DNA of 64,000 nucleotides from CAYSWV01 sp964434865 (GTDB taxonomy: Bacteria; Cyanobacteriota; Cyanobacteriia; Thermostichales; Thermostichaceae), in NCBI GenBank assembly GCA_964434865.1, contig CAYSWV010000005.1:1-64000 (forward strand), read 5' to 3'. A program made the position numbers and the translations under genes. Under the pieces are notes generated by a model. The model saw only the letters and a program-made list of their open reading frames with translations, was not told where the DNA came from and did not search any database. Of this stretch, positions 8,633 through 17,289 are shown in pieces (positions within the stretch are counted from its first letter, which is position 1; each line of letters begins with the position of its first letter).

Positions 8633-9295
8633 TCATAAATCACGTACAATCTCACCTTCAACCGCATCAAGCACTAGAACTGGGCTACAGGTCTCTGGCT
8701 TACTTGCAAATTTTTGACAATTTTGAATGGCTTTCTGTTCTGCGTCCGATTGGGTCTCGCCCCAGTGAGTGCCCCAACTCCCATCATCGGCTTCAGCTAG
8801 AACGCCAAAGGCATCTCTAAACCAAAGGACACTCTCACAATCGCTAGCTGCACATTCTTGAATGGCTCGATCTTCAGCAGCTGTCTGACTCTGATAATTC
8901 CAGGCCCAACCATAGTGCCCCTCTAGATCTGATCGAGCAATTGAGCCATAGCGACCACTAGCCTCTGCAGGTTCGGTGCCAGGATCAGATTTGGAGACCG
9001 CTTTAGGATCATTCCCTACCGTTTCTGTAACTTGGTTATCTGGAGGGTTAGGTGCATCAGTAGGATCAGGAATGGGTGACTGAGTCGGTGACATTCTCGT
9101 TGTTAAGAGTTGGCCGATCCCTTGAAATATGCCAACATCAAAATAGCGATCTACAATCCCTACCGCTACCAGCAAAACGCAAACAATGATAGGCGTAGAA
9201 CACCCTGCAATCCAAAGGGGAACGCTTGAGGGCTTTTTGCGAATTTCATGAGTTTTGTAGTCTGTGCTGGGGTTGGGATCCTGATTATAGTTCAT
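8633..9295 (-). CDS. DUF4189-type protein with N-terminal membrane anchor
   Basis: A 220-residue protein. Residues about 25-47 (SVPLWIAGCSTPIIVCVLLV) form a single membrane helix, followed by a Pro/Thr/Asp-rich linker. A C-terminal domain from about residue 110 begins YGSIARSDLEGHYGWAWNYQ and has cysteine-bearing repeats (ECAASDCESVLWF, NCQKFASKPETC). The AIQ/EAAI-like helices alternating with cysteine strands resemble DUF4189, usually secreted and of unknown function. Four cysteines could form two disulfides in the periplasm, which fits the topology. It is convergent with glgP and divergent from the next gene; nothing nearby suggests a pathway. Confidence 0.6.
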   Translation of the reverse strand: MNYNQDPNPSTDYKTHEIRKKPSSVPLWIAGCSTPIIVCVLLVAVGIVDRYFDVGIFQGIGQLLTTRMSPTQSPIPDPTDAPNPPDNQVTETVGNDPKAVSKSDPGTEPAEASGRYGSIARSDLEGHYGWAWNYQSQTAAEDRAIQECAASDCESVLWFRDAFGVLAEADDGSWGTHWGETQSDAEQKAIQNCQKFASKPETCSPVLVLDAVEGEIVRDL

Positions 9296-9403
9296 ATCGG
9301 TTGCTCCAAAGCGTCAGCCCCGAAGGTAGGCCAATTCTAGCATCCCTCATCCTGAAACTTGGAGGAGCCTTTCAACCTATTCCATGACAAATGAAAGGTG
9401 GCT

Positions 9404-10495
9404 ATGACAACACCCCCTCATTACAAACCCAAAGGACCCTGGATTAACCGATTTGCGATCCGCTTTTTTGCAGTGATATGGGCATTGCTTATTTTTTCAT
9501 CACTAGGTTTGTTAGTTGAAGATGTTAAATCCATTCCAGGCCCCAATTACGAGGTGATTGAGCGGCAGTATGTTGATCAAGCTTTAGTTCAAGAGCGAGA
9601 GATTTTGAGCCAGCGCTTGAGTGATTTAGACCGAACGCTTCAAGACCTCGAAGAGGAACAACGCATTCTGAATGATGGATCTCAAAATCTGCAGGAAACC
9701 ATCAATCAATTGCTTGAGATTCAACGTCTAAGTGTTGAGCAGGGCATCCCATGGTCTGAGACTGAAAAAGAAACCTTAGCTGCCAGTCAACAGCAATTTC
9801 TTGATAATCAAAACACCTATCAAGCACTCAATAAGACAATAGCTGAGCGTAGCAATGAACGTCGCACGGTGGAACGCTTAGACCAAGACCTACTTGATCA
9901 AATTGAGCAGCAACGTCAACCCGCCCAGCAAGCTTTTAATCAATTGCAGCGCCAGCATGATCTCAGACTTGCTCTATTGCAGTTAGCTATCTTTATCCCT
10001 CTTGCGGTAGTAGGCACCTATATCTTTTTAAAGCGGTTGAGCAGCATTTATTTTCCACTAGCCTGGGCCTTTGGTGGAGCTACACTGCTACGGATTTTGT
10101 TAGTGATCTGGGATTATTTTCCGACTCGGTGGTTGCAGTATCTACTCACGATCGCCTTGCTGATTGTTATTGCCCGCTTACTGATCTACTTTATTCAAAC
10201 GGTCGCCTCACCTAAGCTGCAATTAATGGTCAAACAGTTTCGGGAGGCGTACGAACATTTCCTCTGCCCGGTTTGCGAATACCCGATCCGAACAGGACCT
10301 CGCCGTCATCTCTACTGGACACGAGCAACCGTTGGAAAAATTAGAGTCCCTCAGGATGGAACTACTACTCTTGAAGAAGAATACATTTGCCCCTCTTGCG
10401 GGACGTCATTGTTTGAAATCTGTTCAAATTGTGGACATGTTCGATATACTCTGTTGCCTCACTGTCACCACTGTGGGGTCGAAAAAACAATTTAA
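9404..10495 (+). CDS. Membrane protein with long coiled coil and C-terminal zinc ribbons
   Basis: A 363-residue protein: one N-terminal membrane helix (residues about 20-40), a long coiled coil (about 60-190), two or three membrane helices (about 195-265), then a cysteine-rich tail. The tail holds CPVCEYP, CPSCG, CSNCG and CHHCG pairs, enough for two zinc ribbons. This layout puts the coiled coil on one side of the membrane and the zinc ribbons in the cytoplasm. I do not recognise a named family; zinc ribbons of this kind often mediate protein or nucleic-acid contact. The ATG at 9404 is chosen because AAAGG lies 5 bases upstream; a GTG two codons earlier is less likely. A 16-bp repeat array follows the stop. 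Confidence 0.6.
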   Translation: MTTPPHYKPKGPWINRFAIRFFAVIWALLIFSSLGLLVEDVKSIPGPNYEVIERQYVDQALVQEREILSQRLSDLDRTLQDLEEEQRILNDGSQNLQETINQLLEIQRLSVEQGIPWSETEKETLAASQQQFLDNQNTYQALNKTIAERSNERRTVERLDQDLLDQIEQQRQPAQQAFNQLQRQHDLRLALLQLAIFIPLAVVGTYIFLKRLSSIYFPLAWAFGGATLLRILLVIWDYFPTRWLQYLLTIALLIVIARLLIYFIQTVASPKLQLMVKQFREAYEHFLCPVCEYPIRTGPRRHLYWTRATVGKIRVPQDGTTTLEEEYICPSCGTSLFEICSNCGHVRYTLLPHCHHCGVEKTI

Positions 10496-10529
10496 TGAGT
10501 CCTTACTGCTCAACAACTACTCAACGAAG

Positions 10530-10755
10530 CTGTTCTGAACCTTAGCTGTCCTGAACCTTAGCTGTCCTGAACCTTAGCTGTCCTGAACCTTAGCTNNNNN
10601 NNNNNNNNNNNNNNNNNNNNNNNNNNNNNNNNNNNNNNNNNNNNNNNNNNNNNNNNNNNNNNNNNNNNNNNNNNNNNNNNNNNNNNNNNNNNNNNCTTAG
10701 CTGTCCTGAACCTTAGCTGTCCTGAACCTTAGCTGTCCTGAACCTTAGCTATTCT
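10530..10755. repeat. 16-bp tandem repeat spanning a 100-N assembly gap
   Basis: Near-perfect tandem copies of a 16-base unit (TGTCCTGAACCTTAGC) run from about 10530 to 10595 and resume at 10696-10755. Between them lie exactly 100 N (10596-10695), a placeholder gap. The identical repeat on both sides shows that the assembler failed on the array, so the true copy number is unknown. It lies downstream of a stop codon and upstream of a convergent small gene, with no coding potential. Confidence 0.95.
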
Positions 10756-10783
10756 GTACTCTAGTCAAGTTAACAGCTGCCTC

Positions 10784-11074
10784 TCAACTAGGTGACTTGA
10801 GAGGTTGGGGATGATCATACTCAACATGATCGATGATCAAAACGTCACAAGGTTGGCCATTGACCGTAAAGGTTTCAGCAGGATCAGAGTTTTCGAGGGC
10901 CGCTAATCTCCAACCAAGAGGATTAGGTTCATATTCTAACGCAGCCACGACTTGCTCGACAGTGAACCCAGTCTGGCTAGCAACTTGCTTGAGGGTTGGG
11001 TAGGTGTTATGAGCTTGGCTTAATTCTTCAGCAGCTTTGAGAATGGTACCCAATTTCATCTCACGATCGTCCAT
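10784..11074 (-). CDS. Hypothetical small protein with HTH-like N-terminus
   Basis: A 96-residue protein beginning MDDREMKLGTILKAAEELSQ. The segment YPTLKQVASQTGFTVEQVVA reads like a helix-turn-helix of the sigma-region-3 type (PTLxxVAxxxGxTxEQV). The second half (VNGQPCDVLIIDHVEYDHPQ) is a short beta-like segment. I do not recognise the family. It might be a small DNA-binding or adaptor protein; the HTH reading is inference from spacing and hydrophobicity only. A GGTGG-type site lies upstream of the ATG. It stands alone between two repeat arrays. Confidence 0.5.
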   Translation of the reverse strand: MDDREMKLGTILKAAEELSQAHNTYPTLKQVASQTGFTVEQVVAALEYEPNPLGWRLAALENSDPAETFTVNGQPCDVLIIDHVEYDHPQPLKSPS

Positions 11075-11114
11075 AATAGTATTCCACCCGAGTCAGAGCT
11101 TTACCACCTAATTC

Positions 11115-11162
11115 ATTATCCTATAAATTCACTATCCTATAAATTGATTATCCTATCAATTG
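11115..11162. repeat. Three-copy 16-bp tandem repeat
   Basis: Three consecutive 16-base units close to ATTATCCTATAAATTG, differing at one or two positions each. They lie just upstream of the small HTH-like gene's start and before the ABC transporter gene, so they could overlap promoter sequence. Confidence 0.8.
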
Positions 11163-11400
11163 TTAGATTAGAAATGACCCCATCCAATCAAGTTGTAGAA
11201 ACCGCAATTTCAAGTTACTTTGCAGCCCTATCTGCCAGAGATTGAGCCCAATGGAATCAGTTATTCACAGCAGAGGCTCAAATTTTTGACCCTGTCGGTC
11301 AGCCAGCTAATCATCCAACCTAACAGGGTGAATGTGATGTTGAATCAATTTTATCAGTCGCTCAGTATTACTAGTATTACTCCTGACCCTCCATTTATCT

Positions 11401-13254
11401 GTGGCCAGCAAGCAGCCGTTAGTCGTAGCTTTCAAGAATCTTATGCTCCCCTGGCGTAGCTTACACCACTTCACCTCAACCTTTCGTTATAGTGTGCGGG
11501 CCATTGAGTTGGTCTGGTTAACCAGTCGAACCCTAACACTTGGACTGGCCCTGATTACATTACTCACCGGTTTACTACCCGCCCTCATTGCTTATATTGG
11601 CAAACTAATCGTAGATAGTGTGGTGACAGCCTCTCAAACGGGAGCGAGTTCTGATCAGTCCACGGCTTTAGTTTATGTAGGGATCGAAGCTGTTATTTTA
11701 CTCATTTTAACGGGCGCCCAAACGGGTCAGTATATCTGTCAATCGTTATTGCGAGTGTTGCTAGGGCAAAAAGTGAATGTTTTGATCCTAGAAAAGGCTC
11801 TGACATTGGATCTGGCCCACTTTGAAGACTCTGAATTTTATGACAAGATGACTCGGGCGCGTCAGGAAGCTTCCAGTCGGCCTTTGAGCTTTGTGATGCG
11901 TAGCTTTGCGGTGGTTCGTTTAGTGTTGTCCTTGATCAGTTTTGGTGGTTTACTCCTACAGTTTTCAGCCTGGGTTCTGCTAGCGCTGATCTTGGCTTCT
12001 ATTCCTGTTTTTGTCTCAGAAACTCGGTTTGCAGGAGAGGCCTTTCAACTCTTTCGGCGGCGAGCCCCTGAAACGAGACAACAAGTTTATTTAGAAACCT
12101 TGATCGCCCGGGAGGATTTTGCCCGTGAGGTCAAGCTGTACCAATTGGGCCCAACCATGTTGCATCGGTATCGAGCTATTTTTGAGCAGCTCTACGGTGA
12201 AGGTCGAGATCTAACGATTCGCCGCAATCTTTGGAGTTTTGGCTTAGAGATTTTAAGTTCAGTTACGTTCTATCTAGCTTATGGCTGGATTGTGATCAGA
12301 ACCATTGCGGGACAGCTCTCACTGGGTGACATGACGCTTTATTTGACAATTTTTCGACAAGGTCAGGCTAATTTAGCGGCTCTGCTCAAGAACTTGAGTG
12401 ATATGTATGAAGACAACCTCTACTTATCAACCTTATACGAGTTTTTAGATCAAGAGATTCCCTCAGCTCAGGGACAAGCGACACAAGGCCCTCATCCTGA
12501 CGATGGGATCCGATTTGAATATGTTAGTTTTATCTACCCAGGTAGTGAAACAGCTGCTCTTCAAGATATTTCTTTTCATTTGAAGCCAGGTGAAAAAGTA
12601 GCTCTAGTGGGTAAAAACGGATCGGGAAAGACCACTTTAATCAATTTACTCACCCGCATGTATCCACCTAGCTCAGGACGTATTTTACTGGATGGCTTAA
12701 ATCTACAGTACTGGAATCCAGAGGTTTTACATCGCCGAATTGGGATTATTTTTCAAAATTTTGTGCGCTATCAATTTACTGTAGGCGAAAATATTGGTGT
12801 AGGAGATGTCGATCAATTAGAGGCTCAGGATCAGTGGCATATCGCCGCCGAAAAAGGCATGTCTAACCCGTTTATTCAGCAATTACCCCAGCAGTTTTTC
12901 ACTCAGTTAGGCAAGTGGTTTAAAAAAGGGATTGAACTCTCAGGTGGGCAGTGGCAAAAGATTGCCTTATCTCGAGCTTTCATGCGCACTAAAGCTGACA
13001 TTTTAGTCTTGGATGAGCCTACATCAGCTATGGATGCCGAGGCTGAATTCGAGATCTTTGAACGCTTTAGATCGCTAACCCAAAATCAGATCACAATCTT
13101 AATTTCTCACCGATTCTCTACCGTCCGGATGGCGGATAAAATTATTGTCCTAGAGCAAGGTCAAATTTTAGAACAAGGATCTCATGAGCAACTCTTAGCA
13201 GCTGATGGTCACTATGCGAAGCTATTCAAATTACAGGCAGCAGGTTATCAGTAA
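11401..13254 (+). CDS. ABC exporter (fused permease and ATPase)
   Basis: A 617-residue half-transporter: an N-terminal domain of six membrane helices (residues about 40-330) followed by an ATPase. Motifs are Walker A GKNGSGKTT (about 404), Q-loop FQNF, signature LSGGQ (about 512), Walker B ILVLDEP (about 535) and switch ISHR (about 567). This is the MsbA/LmrA-like exporter type that works as a dimer in the plasma membrane; the substrate cannot be told from sequence. The product can begin at the GTG at 11401 or the ATG at 11443 (MLPWRSLHHF); neither has a strong RBS, so the start is uncertain. It is a single gene, convergent with the DUF6745 gene. Confidence 0.9.
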   Translation: MASKQPLVVAFKNLMLPWRSLHHFTSTFRYSVRAIELVWLTSRTLTLGLALITLLTGLLPALIAYIGKLIVDSVVTASQTGASSDQSTALVYVGIEAVILLILTGAQTGQYICQSLLRVLLGQKVNVLILEKALTLDLAHFEDSEFYDKMTRARQEASSRPLSFVMRSFAVVRLVLSLISFGGLLLQFSAWVLLALILASIPVFVSETRFAGEAFQLFRRRAPETRQQVYLETLIAREDFAREVKLYQLGPTMLHRYRAIFEQLYGEGRDLTIRRNLWSFGLEILSSVTFYLAYGWIVIRTIAGQLSLGDMTLYLTIFRQGQANLAALLKNLSDMYEDNLYLSTLYEFLDQEIPSAQGQATQGPHPDDGIRFEYVSFIYPGSETAALQDISFHLKPGEKVALVGKNGSGKTTLINLLTRMYPPSSGRILLDGLNLQYWNPEVLHRRIGIIFQNFVRYQFTVGENIGVGDVDQLEAQDQWHIAAEKGMSNPFIQQLPQQFFTQLGKWFKKGIELSGGQWQKIALSRAFMRTKADILVLDEPTSAMDAEAEFEIFERFRSLTQNQITILISHRFSTVRMADKIIVLEQGQILEQGSHEQLLAADGHYAKLFKLQAAGYQ

Positions 13255-13289
13255 CTGGCCATAGCATTAAGATCAAAATCAGGATCCAG

Positions 13290-14396
13290 TTAGTCGTCTA
13301 GTTCAAACTCATCTGAAGACAGCTCTAAGTTAATCCAACAGATAGCTTCAAAAGCTGATGTAATCAAGGCAGGCACTCGTAAAGCTTGGATTTGAGCTGT
13401 TGCCGGATCAGTTACTTTGAGCAGATGGATAGGTTCATAATCTAGATCATAGGGCACTTGCAGCAGCTCATAGTTTTCCCAGATGTCCAATGTTTGAGTT
13501 TGTAATTCTTGAATGATAACTTCATAACCCATGGCTTGGATCAAAGCTTGGCGAACATCGATAGGATTGCGATGATGCAAGAGCCATTCTACTTTCCACT
13601 GAGTTGGATCAATGACAGCATACGTCTGAGGGACAAGGGTACCATGCCAAGCATAAAGGCTAAAGCTAGAGTGATAAGCCAAAGCTGGCTGACCTTGGGC
13701 ATGGAGTTGATTGTGCCGATCAAAGCTGATGTGCTGGGGATGGGGACATAGAATAGCGATACCTTGGAATAACCACCAAAATCGGCAGGCTCGAATCAAA
13801 TTGACCAGATGATCAAGAGGTGCAAAGGTGAGCTGTTGAGTGGTGCTTAAAAAGTCTAACAATACTAAATGATTAAGACTGGTGTGCGTCCCATAGAGCA
13901 TAGGGATCATGAGTGGGTCATCCCCGCTAGCCGGTGGGACTGAAATACTGCTAGCACCTAAAATAGACTCAGCCAATTGGTGTTTTGTGTGTGGATCGAG
14001 GCTACGGAATCGATAGAGGGCATGAGACCAAAGCAGTGAAGAGATATACTTGAAGTTAAACTCATCAGCACGCAGAGAGTCCCACAACTGATCCCAGTAG
14101 GCTCCTGAGACTCGCTGTTGAGCTTGGTCTGTTGCAGCTTCAAGAATAGTGCTGATCATTTGATCCCATTGGTAAGGCTTAACCTGAGCCACTAAAGAAC
14201 TGACGATAAAGCCCTCAAGGGGATCATTGACCCAAACCATAGTTGCTGGAGACGAGTCTAGACAATATTGATAGGTAGCTTTAACTGAGTTTTCGGCTAA
14301 TTGACGGTCTGTTTGGGTTGATTGACCGACTGCTCTCCATCGTTCTCGATGCCGTCTCAATGCATCATCATATTGAAAATCAGAAGATGGGGTCAT
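13290..14396 (-). CDS. DUF6745-like protein
   Basis: A 368-residue soluble protein. The middle contains WWLFQGIAILCPHPQHISFD followed by RHNQLHAQGQPALAYHSSF and LYAWHGTLVPQTY. The end carries LRVPALITSAFEAICW. The motifs DxxxRLHxxxGPA, YxWHG..VP and RVP..xTAxEAxxW are what I associate with DUF6745 proteins, which occur in cyanobacteria and actinobacteria and have no established function. There is no signal peptide or membrane helix. It is divergent from the exonuclease-ATPase gene across a gap-containing repeat, so a shared regulatory region is possible but unproven. Confidence 0.6.
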   Translation of the reverse strand: MTPSSDFQYDDALRRHRERWRAVGQSTQTDRQLAENSVKATYQYCLDSSPATMVWVNDPLEGFIVSSLVAQVKPYQWDQMISTILEAATDQAQQRVSGAYWDQLWDSLRADEFNFKYISSLLWSHALYRFRSLDPHTKHQLAESILGASSISVPPASGDDPLMIPMLYGTHTSLNHLVLLDFLSTTQQLTFAPLDHLVNLIRACRFWWLFQGIAILCPHPQHISFDRHNQLHAQGQPALAYHSSFSLYAWHGTLVPQTYAVIDPTQWKVEWLLHHRNPIDVRQALIQAMGYEVIIQELQTQTLDIWENYELLQVPYDLDYEPIHLLKVTDPATAQIQALRVPALITSAFEAICWINLELSSDEFELDD

Positions 14397-14434
14397 TATG
14401 TATCTCCAGTCTGACTCTCAGACTTACCCTGATC

Positions 14435-14562
14435 NNNNNNNNNNNNNNNNNNNNNNNNNNNNNNNNNNNNNNNNNNNNNNNNNNNNNNNNNNNNNNNNNN
14501 NNNNNNNNNNNNNNNNNNNNNNNNNNNNNNNNNNTCACTGATCACATGTCACTGATCACATG
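14435..14562. repeat. 100-N gap followed by 14-bp tandem repeat
   Basis: Exactly 100 N (14435-14534) are followed by two perfect copies of TCACTGATCACATG. The left flank ends CTGATC, part of the same unit. This is a scaffold gap at a tandem repeat whose real length is unknown. It falls in the divergent region between the DUF6745 gene and the exonuclease-ATPase gene. Confidence 0.9.
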
Positions 14563-14666
14563 ATGTAACCGAGGCTACCTAGGATTGTGAAATAGGTCAT
14601 AGCAGCCTCCCTTAATGATAACCAGATCTATGGGCAAAATGGGATTGACTAACCCAGGGGAAAGCA

Positions 14667-17213
14667 GTGATAGCCACCGATCATTATCTAGTAGTTGATA
14701 CTGAGGGTAATCCGTTACTGAGTGAAATAGCTATTGTTAACTCAGAAGGTAAATTAATTTACCAGGCTTTTAACCAGGATCACCCAGACAAACGTCACAT
14801 TCAGATCAATAGTGCTCCTCTAACTAGTATTTTGCAAACCCTGATTGACTTTGCCCAAACCAACGTTCTCATTTTCCATTATGCTGAACATGATCTAGGT
14901 GTCCTTAAATATAGTATGGCCTTTGCCGGAGTATCCCCTTATGACTTTAAAACGGAGTGTACGTGTGAATGGGCTCGCCACTATTTCCCTGGGCTGGACA
15001 GTTATGCCCTTGACCACCTCAGTCGAACGCTTAACCTCCGAGTTGATCAGAGTCTCTTTAACCAAGATCTAGCCCACAGTGCTAGTTATGATGCTGCCTT
15101 TACCCACCAACTGTATCTTAAAATTAGAGCTAAAATGACACTTCAATCGAAACTAGCTACCATCCCCAACCCCTTCAGTAGTAGTCGTGTAGACACCCCT
15201 TTTCAACACCATCCTGACTTTCAAGCACTCTTCAAAGATCAGTATCAAACCTTACAATCAGCTCTCACCAGTATTACCCAAGATCCGCAGCATCAGAGTA
15301 AAGGGGTGATGATCATTGGCGAGCCTGGTGCAGGTAAAACCCATTTGATCATGCGACTAGCTCAAGCCTCCCTTAAAGAAAATCGTATCCTCTTTATTCG
15401 CCAGCCGACGACTCCCTCTATTCTGTTCCATACCTACAGTCGAGCTCTAGACTCCTTGATCCAACCTGTGCCAGGCACCCAAAATACACAACTGGAATAT
15501 CTTCTGATCAACTGCTATATGAACTTTCTTGAACAAACGAATAAAACTCGAGCTAGTCGAATTCGAGATAGGATGGGGGATGACCCGCTGCAGTTGCTCA
15601 ATATTGGCAAAGAAGACTCACAAGAGCGAAGCAAAGTTTTTAAAAGTATAGAAACTCAGCTCTGTAATTGGTGGATCCAGCACTATTCAGGTTCAGGGTA
15701 TTCTTTAAATATCATTAAAGGAATTATCAAGTATTGCTATTATAAAAAACCAGATTATAAAGATAGTGTGACTCGATGGCTGGCAGCTAATGACTTAGAC
15801 GAACAAGACTGTGAAAAAATTGGACTTCCTAACTGGGGAAACAACATCAGCCGCAATGAATTTTCACTGGAAGCTATTGCGGTCCTCAGTCGCCTTTCAA
15901 TCTTAGATCATCCTCTCATTATGGTCTTTGATCAACTTGAAGGTCTCTTTCAACCCCATAACAAAGAGATCCTGATTAACTTTGGCGAGGCCATTAAAGA
16001 AATCTTTACCCATGTCCCCAATAGCCTGATTATTCTCACCTCATTTCCAGACCGCTGGGAACAGTTCAAGCAAAAATTTGATGGATCTATTGTCGATCGG
16101 GTCTCACAGTATGTTGTAGAACTCAAGCGTCCTGAAGAAAAAGGACTCCGACAAATTCTCAAACTTAAGCTTAAAGATCTCGATGTTGAGCTTACCGATC
16201 TATTTGAGCAATCTGATCTCCTCGAAATCTTAGATCAACCGTCTATTCGATCGGTGATTAATCGAGCTTCAGCCTACTATCAATTCCGCTATCAAGGTGC
16301 TCAACTGCCTCCATTAGTGACCAAAACCTCCTCCATTCCCCTCGACGAAACTGATAGCGAAAAACTAGACCGAGTTTCCAGAGAAGCAAAAACTTTAAAA
16401 GGGCAGCTAACTCAACTAGTCGATGAGGTCAGCACTCTCAAAGAGCAACTCGTACAAATCCTAGATTTGCTCAAAGTCCCTACGGGTCCTCTCCCACACC
16501 TGAGTGATCTCACCGAAGTAGCCCCGAGTAATCCTCTTCAGCATCCCAATGATCTCACTCAAGAGGCCGCCAATACCCCTGTACTACCCACTATCCCTCT
16601 ACCAGACATTCAGCCGACACCCATCACCTCTCCTAACAACGATGAAACGGTAGTTCTTGAACACTTACACCGCATCAGAGCAAAGCTAGAAGTCGATCTT
16701 CAATTACCCTACATTTATGATGAAGCTGATGATATTGGCAAGATCAAAACGATTATTGAAGCCTTTAAACGAATTAGAGCTTACGAGACTGAATTTATCA
16801 GACGGGGCAAAGCTAAGGTTCCAGAGCACATTGTGATCAAAAATAACAGACGAGGCACTGTGATCGCCTTTATTCATAGTGAGGGTAGTGCTTTCACCTC
16901 TATGATCAAGAAATTTAATAGCTTTGTGATTAACTATAAAACCTTAACCTTTGTTCTCCTCAGAGAAGCCCGTAGTAAGCCTATTTCTAAGGGCACTAAA
17001 GGGGAAGAAAATATCAAGGCGCTGCAGGTTGCTCCTAATGGGACTTTTAGAACCTTGACCATCACTGAACGTCTAGATATGGAGCTGATCTATGAGCTAA
17101 TTACTGATATTCAAAATCGAGACATTGACATCGACCTGGAGACGGCTTTGGAGATCTACTTAGACAAGTGGGAAATCGGCTGGCTGATGTCAAAAGTCTT
17201 ATTACAGGCGTGA
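14667..17213 (+). CDS. DEDDh exonuclease fused to a P-loop ATPase, unknown C-terminal domain
   Basis: An 848-residue fusion. Residues 1-150 form a DnaQ-like 3'-5' exonuclease with every DEDDh ligand visible: D11 and E13 in VVDTEGN, D76 in FHYAEHDLGVL, H137 and D142 in HSASYDAAFT. Residues about 180-540 form a P-loop ATPase: Walker A GEPGAGKTH (218-226), Walker B LIMVFDQLEG (418-426) and a sensor-like LIILTSF. A coiled coil (about 565-605) and a proline-rich linker lead to an unrecognised domain (about 660-848) with basic patches (RRGKAKVPE, KNNRRGT). The GTG start at 14667 has AGGGG 6 bases upstream. The architecture suggests ATP-controlled nucleic-acid degradation, as in defence or repair, but no family name or partner gene is certain. 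A lysin-like gene follows 76 bases downstream on the same strand. Confidence 0.8.
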   Translation: MIATDHYLVVDTEGNPLLSEIAIVNSEGKLIYQAFNQDHPDKRHIQINSAPLTSILQTLIDFAQTNVLIFHYAEHDLGVLKYSMAFAGVSPYDFKTECTCEWARHYFPGLDSYALDHLSRTLNLRVDQSLFNQDLAHSASYDAAFTHQLYLKIRAKMTLQSKLATIPNPFSSSRVDTPFQHHPDFQALFKDQYQTLQSALTSITQDPQHQSKGVMIIGEPGAGKTHLIMRLAQASLKENRILFIRQPTTPSILFHTYSRALDSLIQPVPGTQNTQLEYLLINCYMNFLEQTNKTRASRIRDRMGDDPLQLLNIGKEDSQERSKVFKSIETQLCNWWIQHYSGSGYSLNIIKGIIKYCYYKKPDYKDSVTRWLAANDLDEQDCEKIGLPNWGNNISRNEFSLEAIAVLSRLSILDHPLIMVFDQLEGLFQPHNKEILINFGEAIKEIFTHVPNSLIILTSFPDRWEQFKQKFDGSIVDRVSQYVVELKRPEEKGLRQILKLKLKDLDVELTDLFEQSDLLEILDQPSIRSVINRASAYYQFRYQGAQLPPLVTKTSSIPLDETDSEKLDRVSREAKTLKGQLTQLVDEVSTLKEQLVQILDLLKVPTGPLPHLSDLTEVAPSNPLQHPNDLTQEAANTPVLPTIPLPDIQPTPITSPNNDETVVLEHLHRIRAKLEVDLQLPYIYDEADDIGKIKTIIEAFKRIRAYETEFIRRGKAKVPEHIVIKNNRRGTVIAFIHSEGSAFTSMIKKFNSFVINYKTLTFVLLREARSKPISKGTKGEENIKALQVAPNGTFRTLTITERLDMELIYELITDIQNRDIDIDLETALEIYLDKWEIGWLMSKVLLQA

Positions 17214-17289
17214 GCTATCAAATTGAGTTGGATCAGAATCTCATCAATCTCAACCAGATTAGGTAAACCCATCTTCAACAGGAGATCCT

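Noticed and set aside
11220..11459. 79-codon frame before the ABC exporter
   Set aside because: It overlaps the exporter start, lacks an RBS and resembles no family; probably leader sequence.
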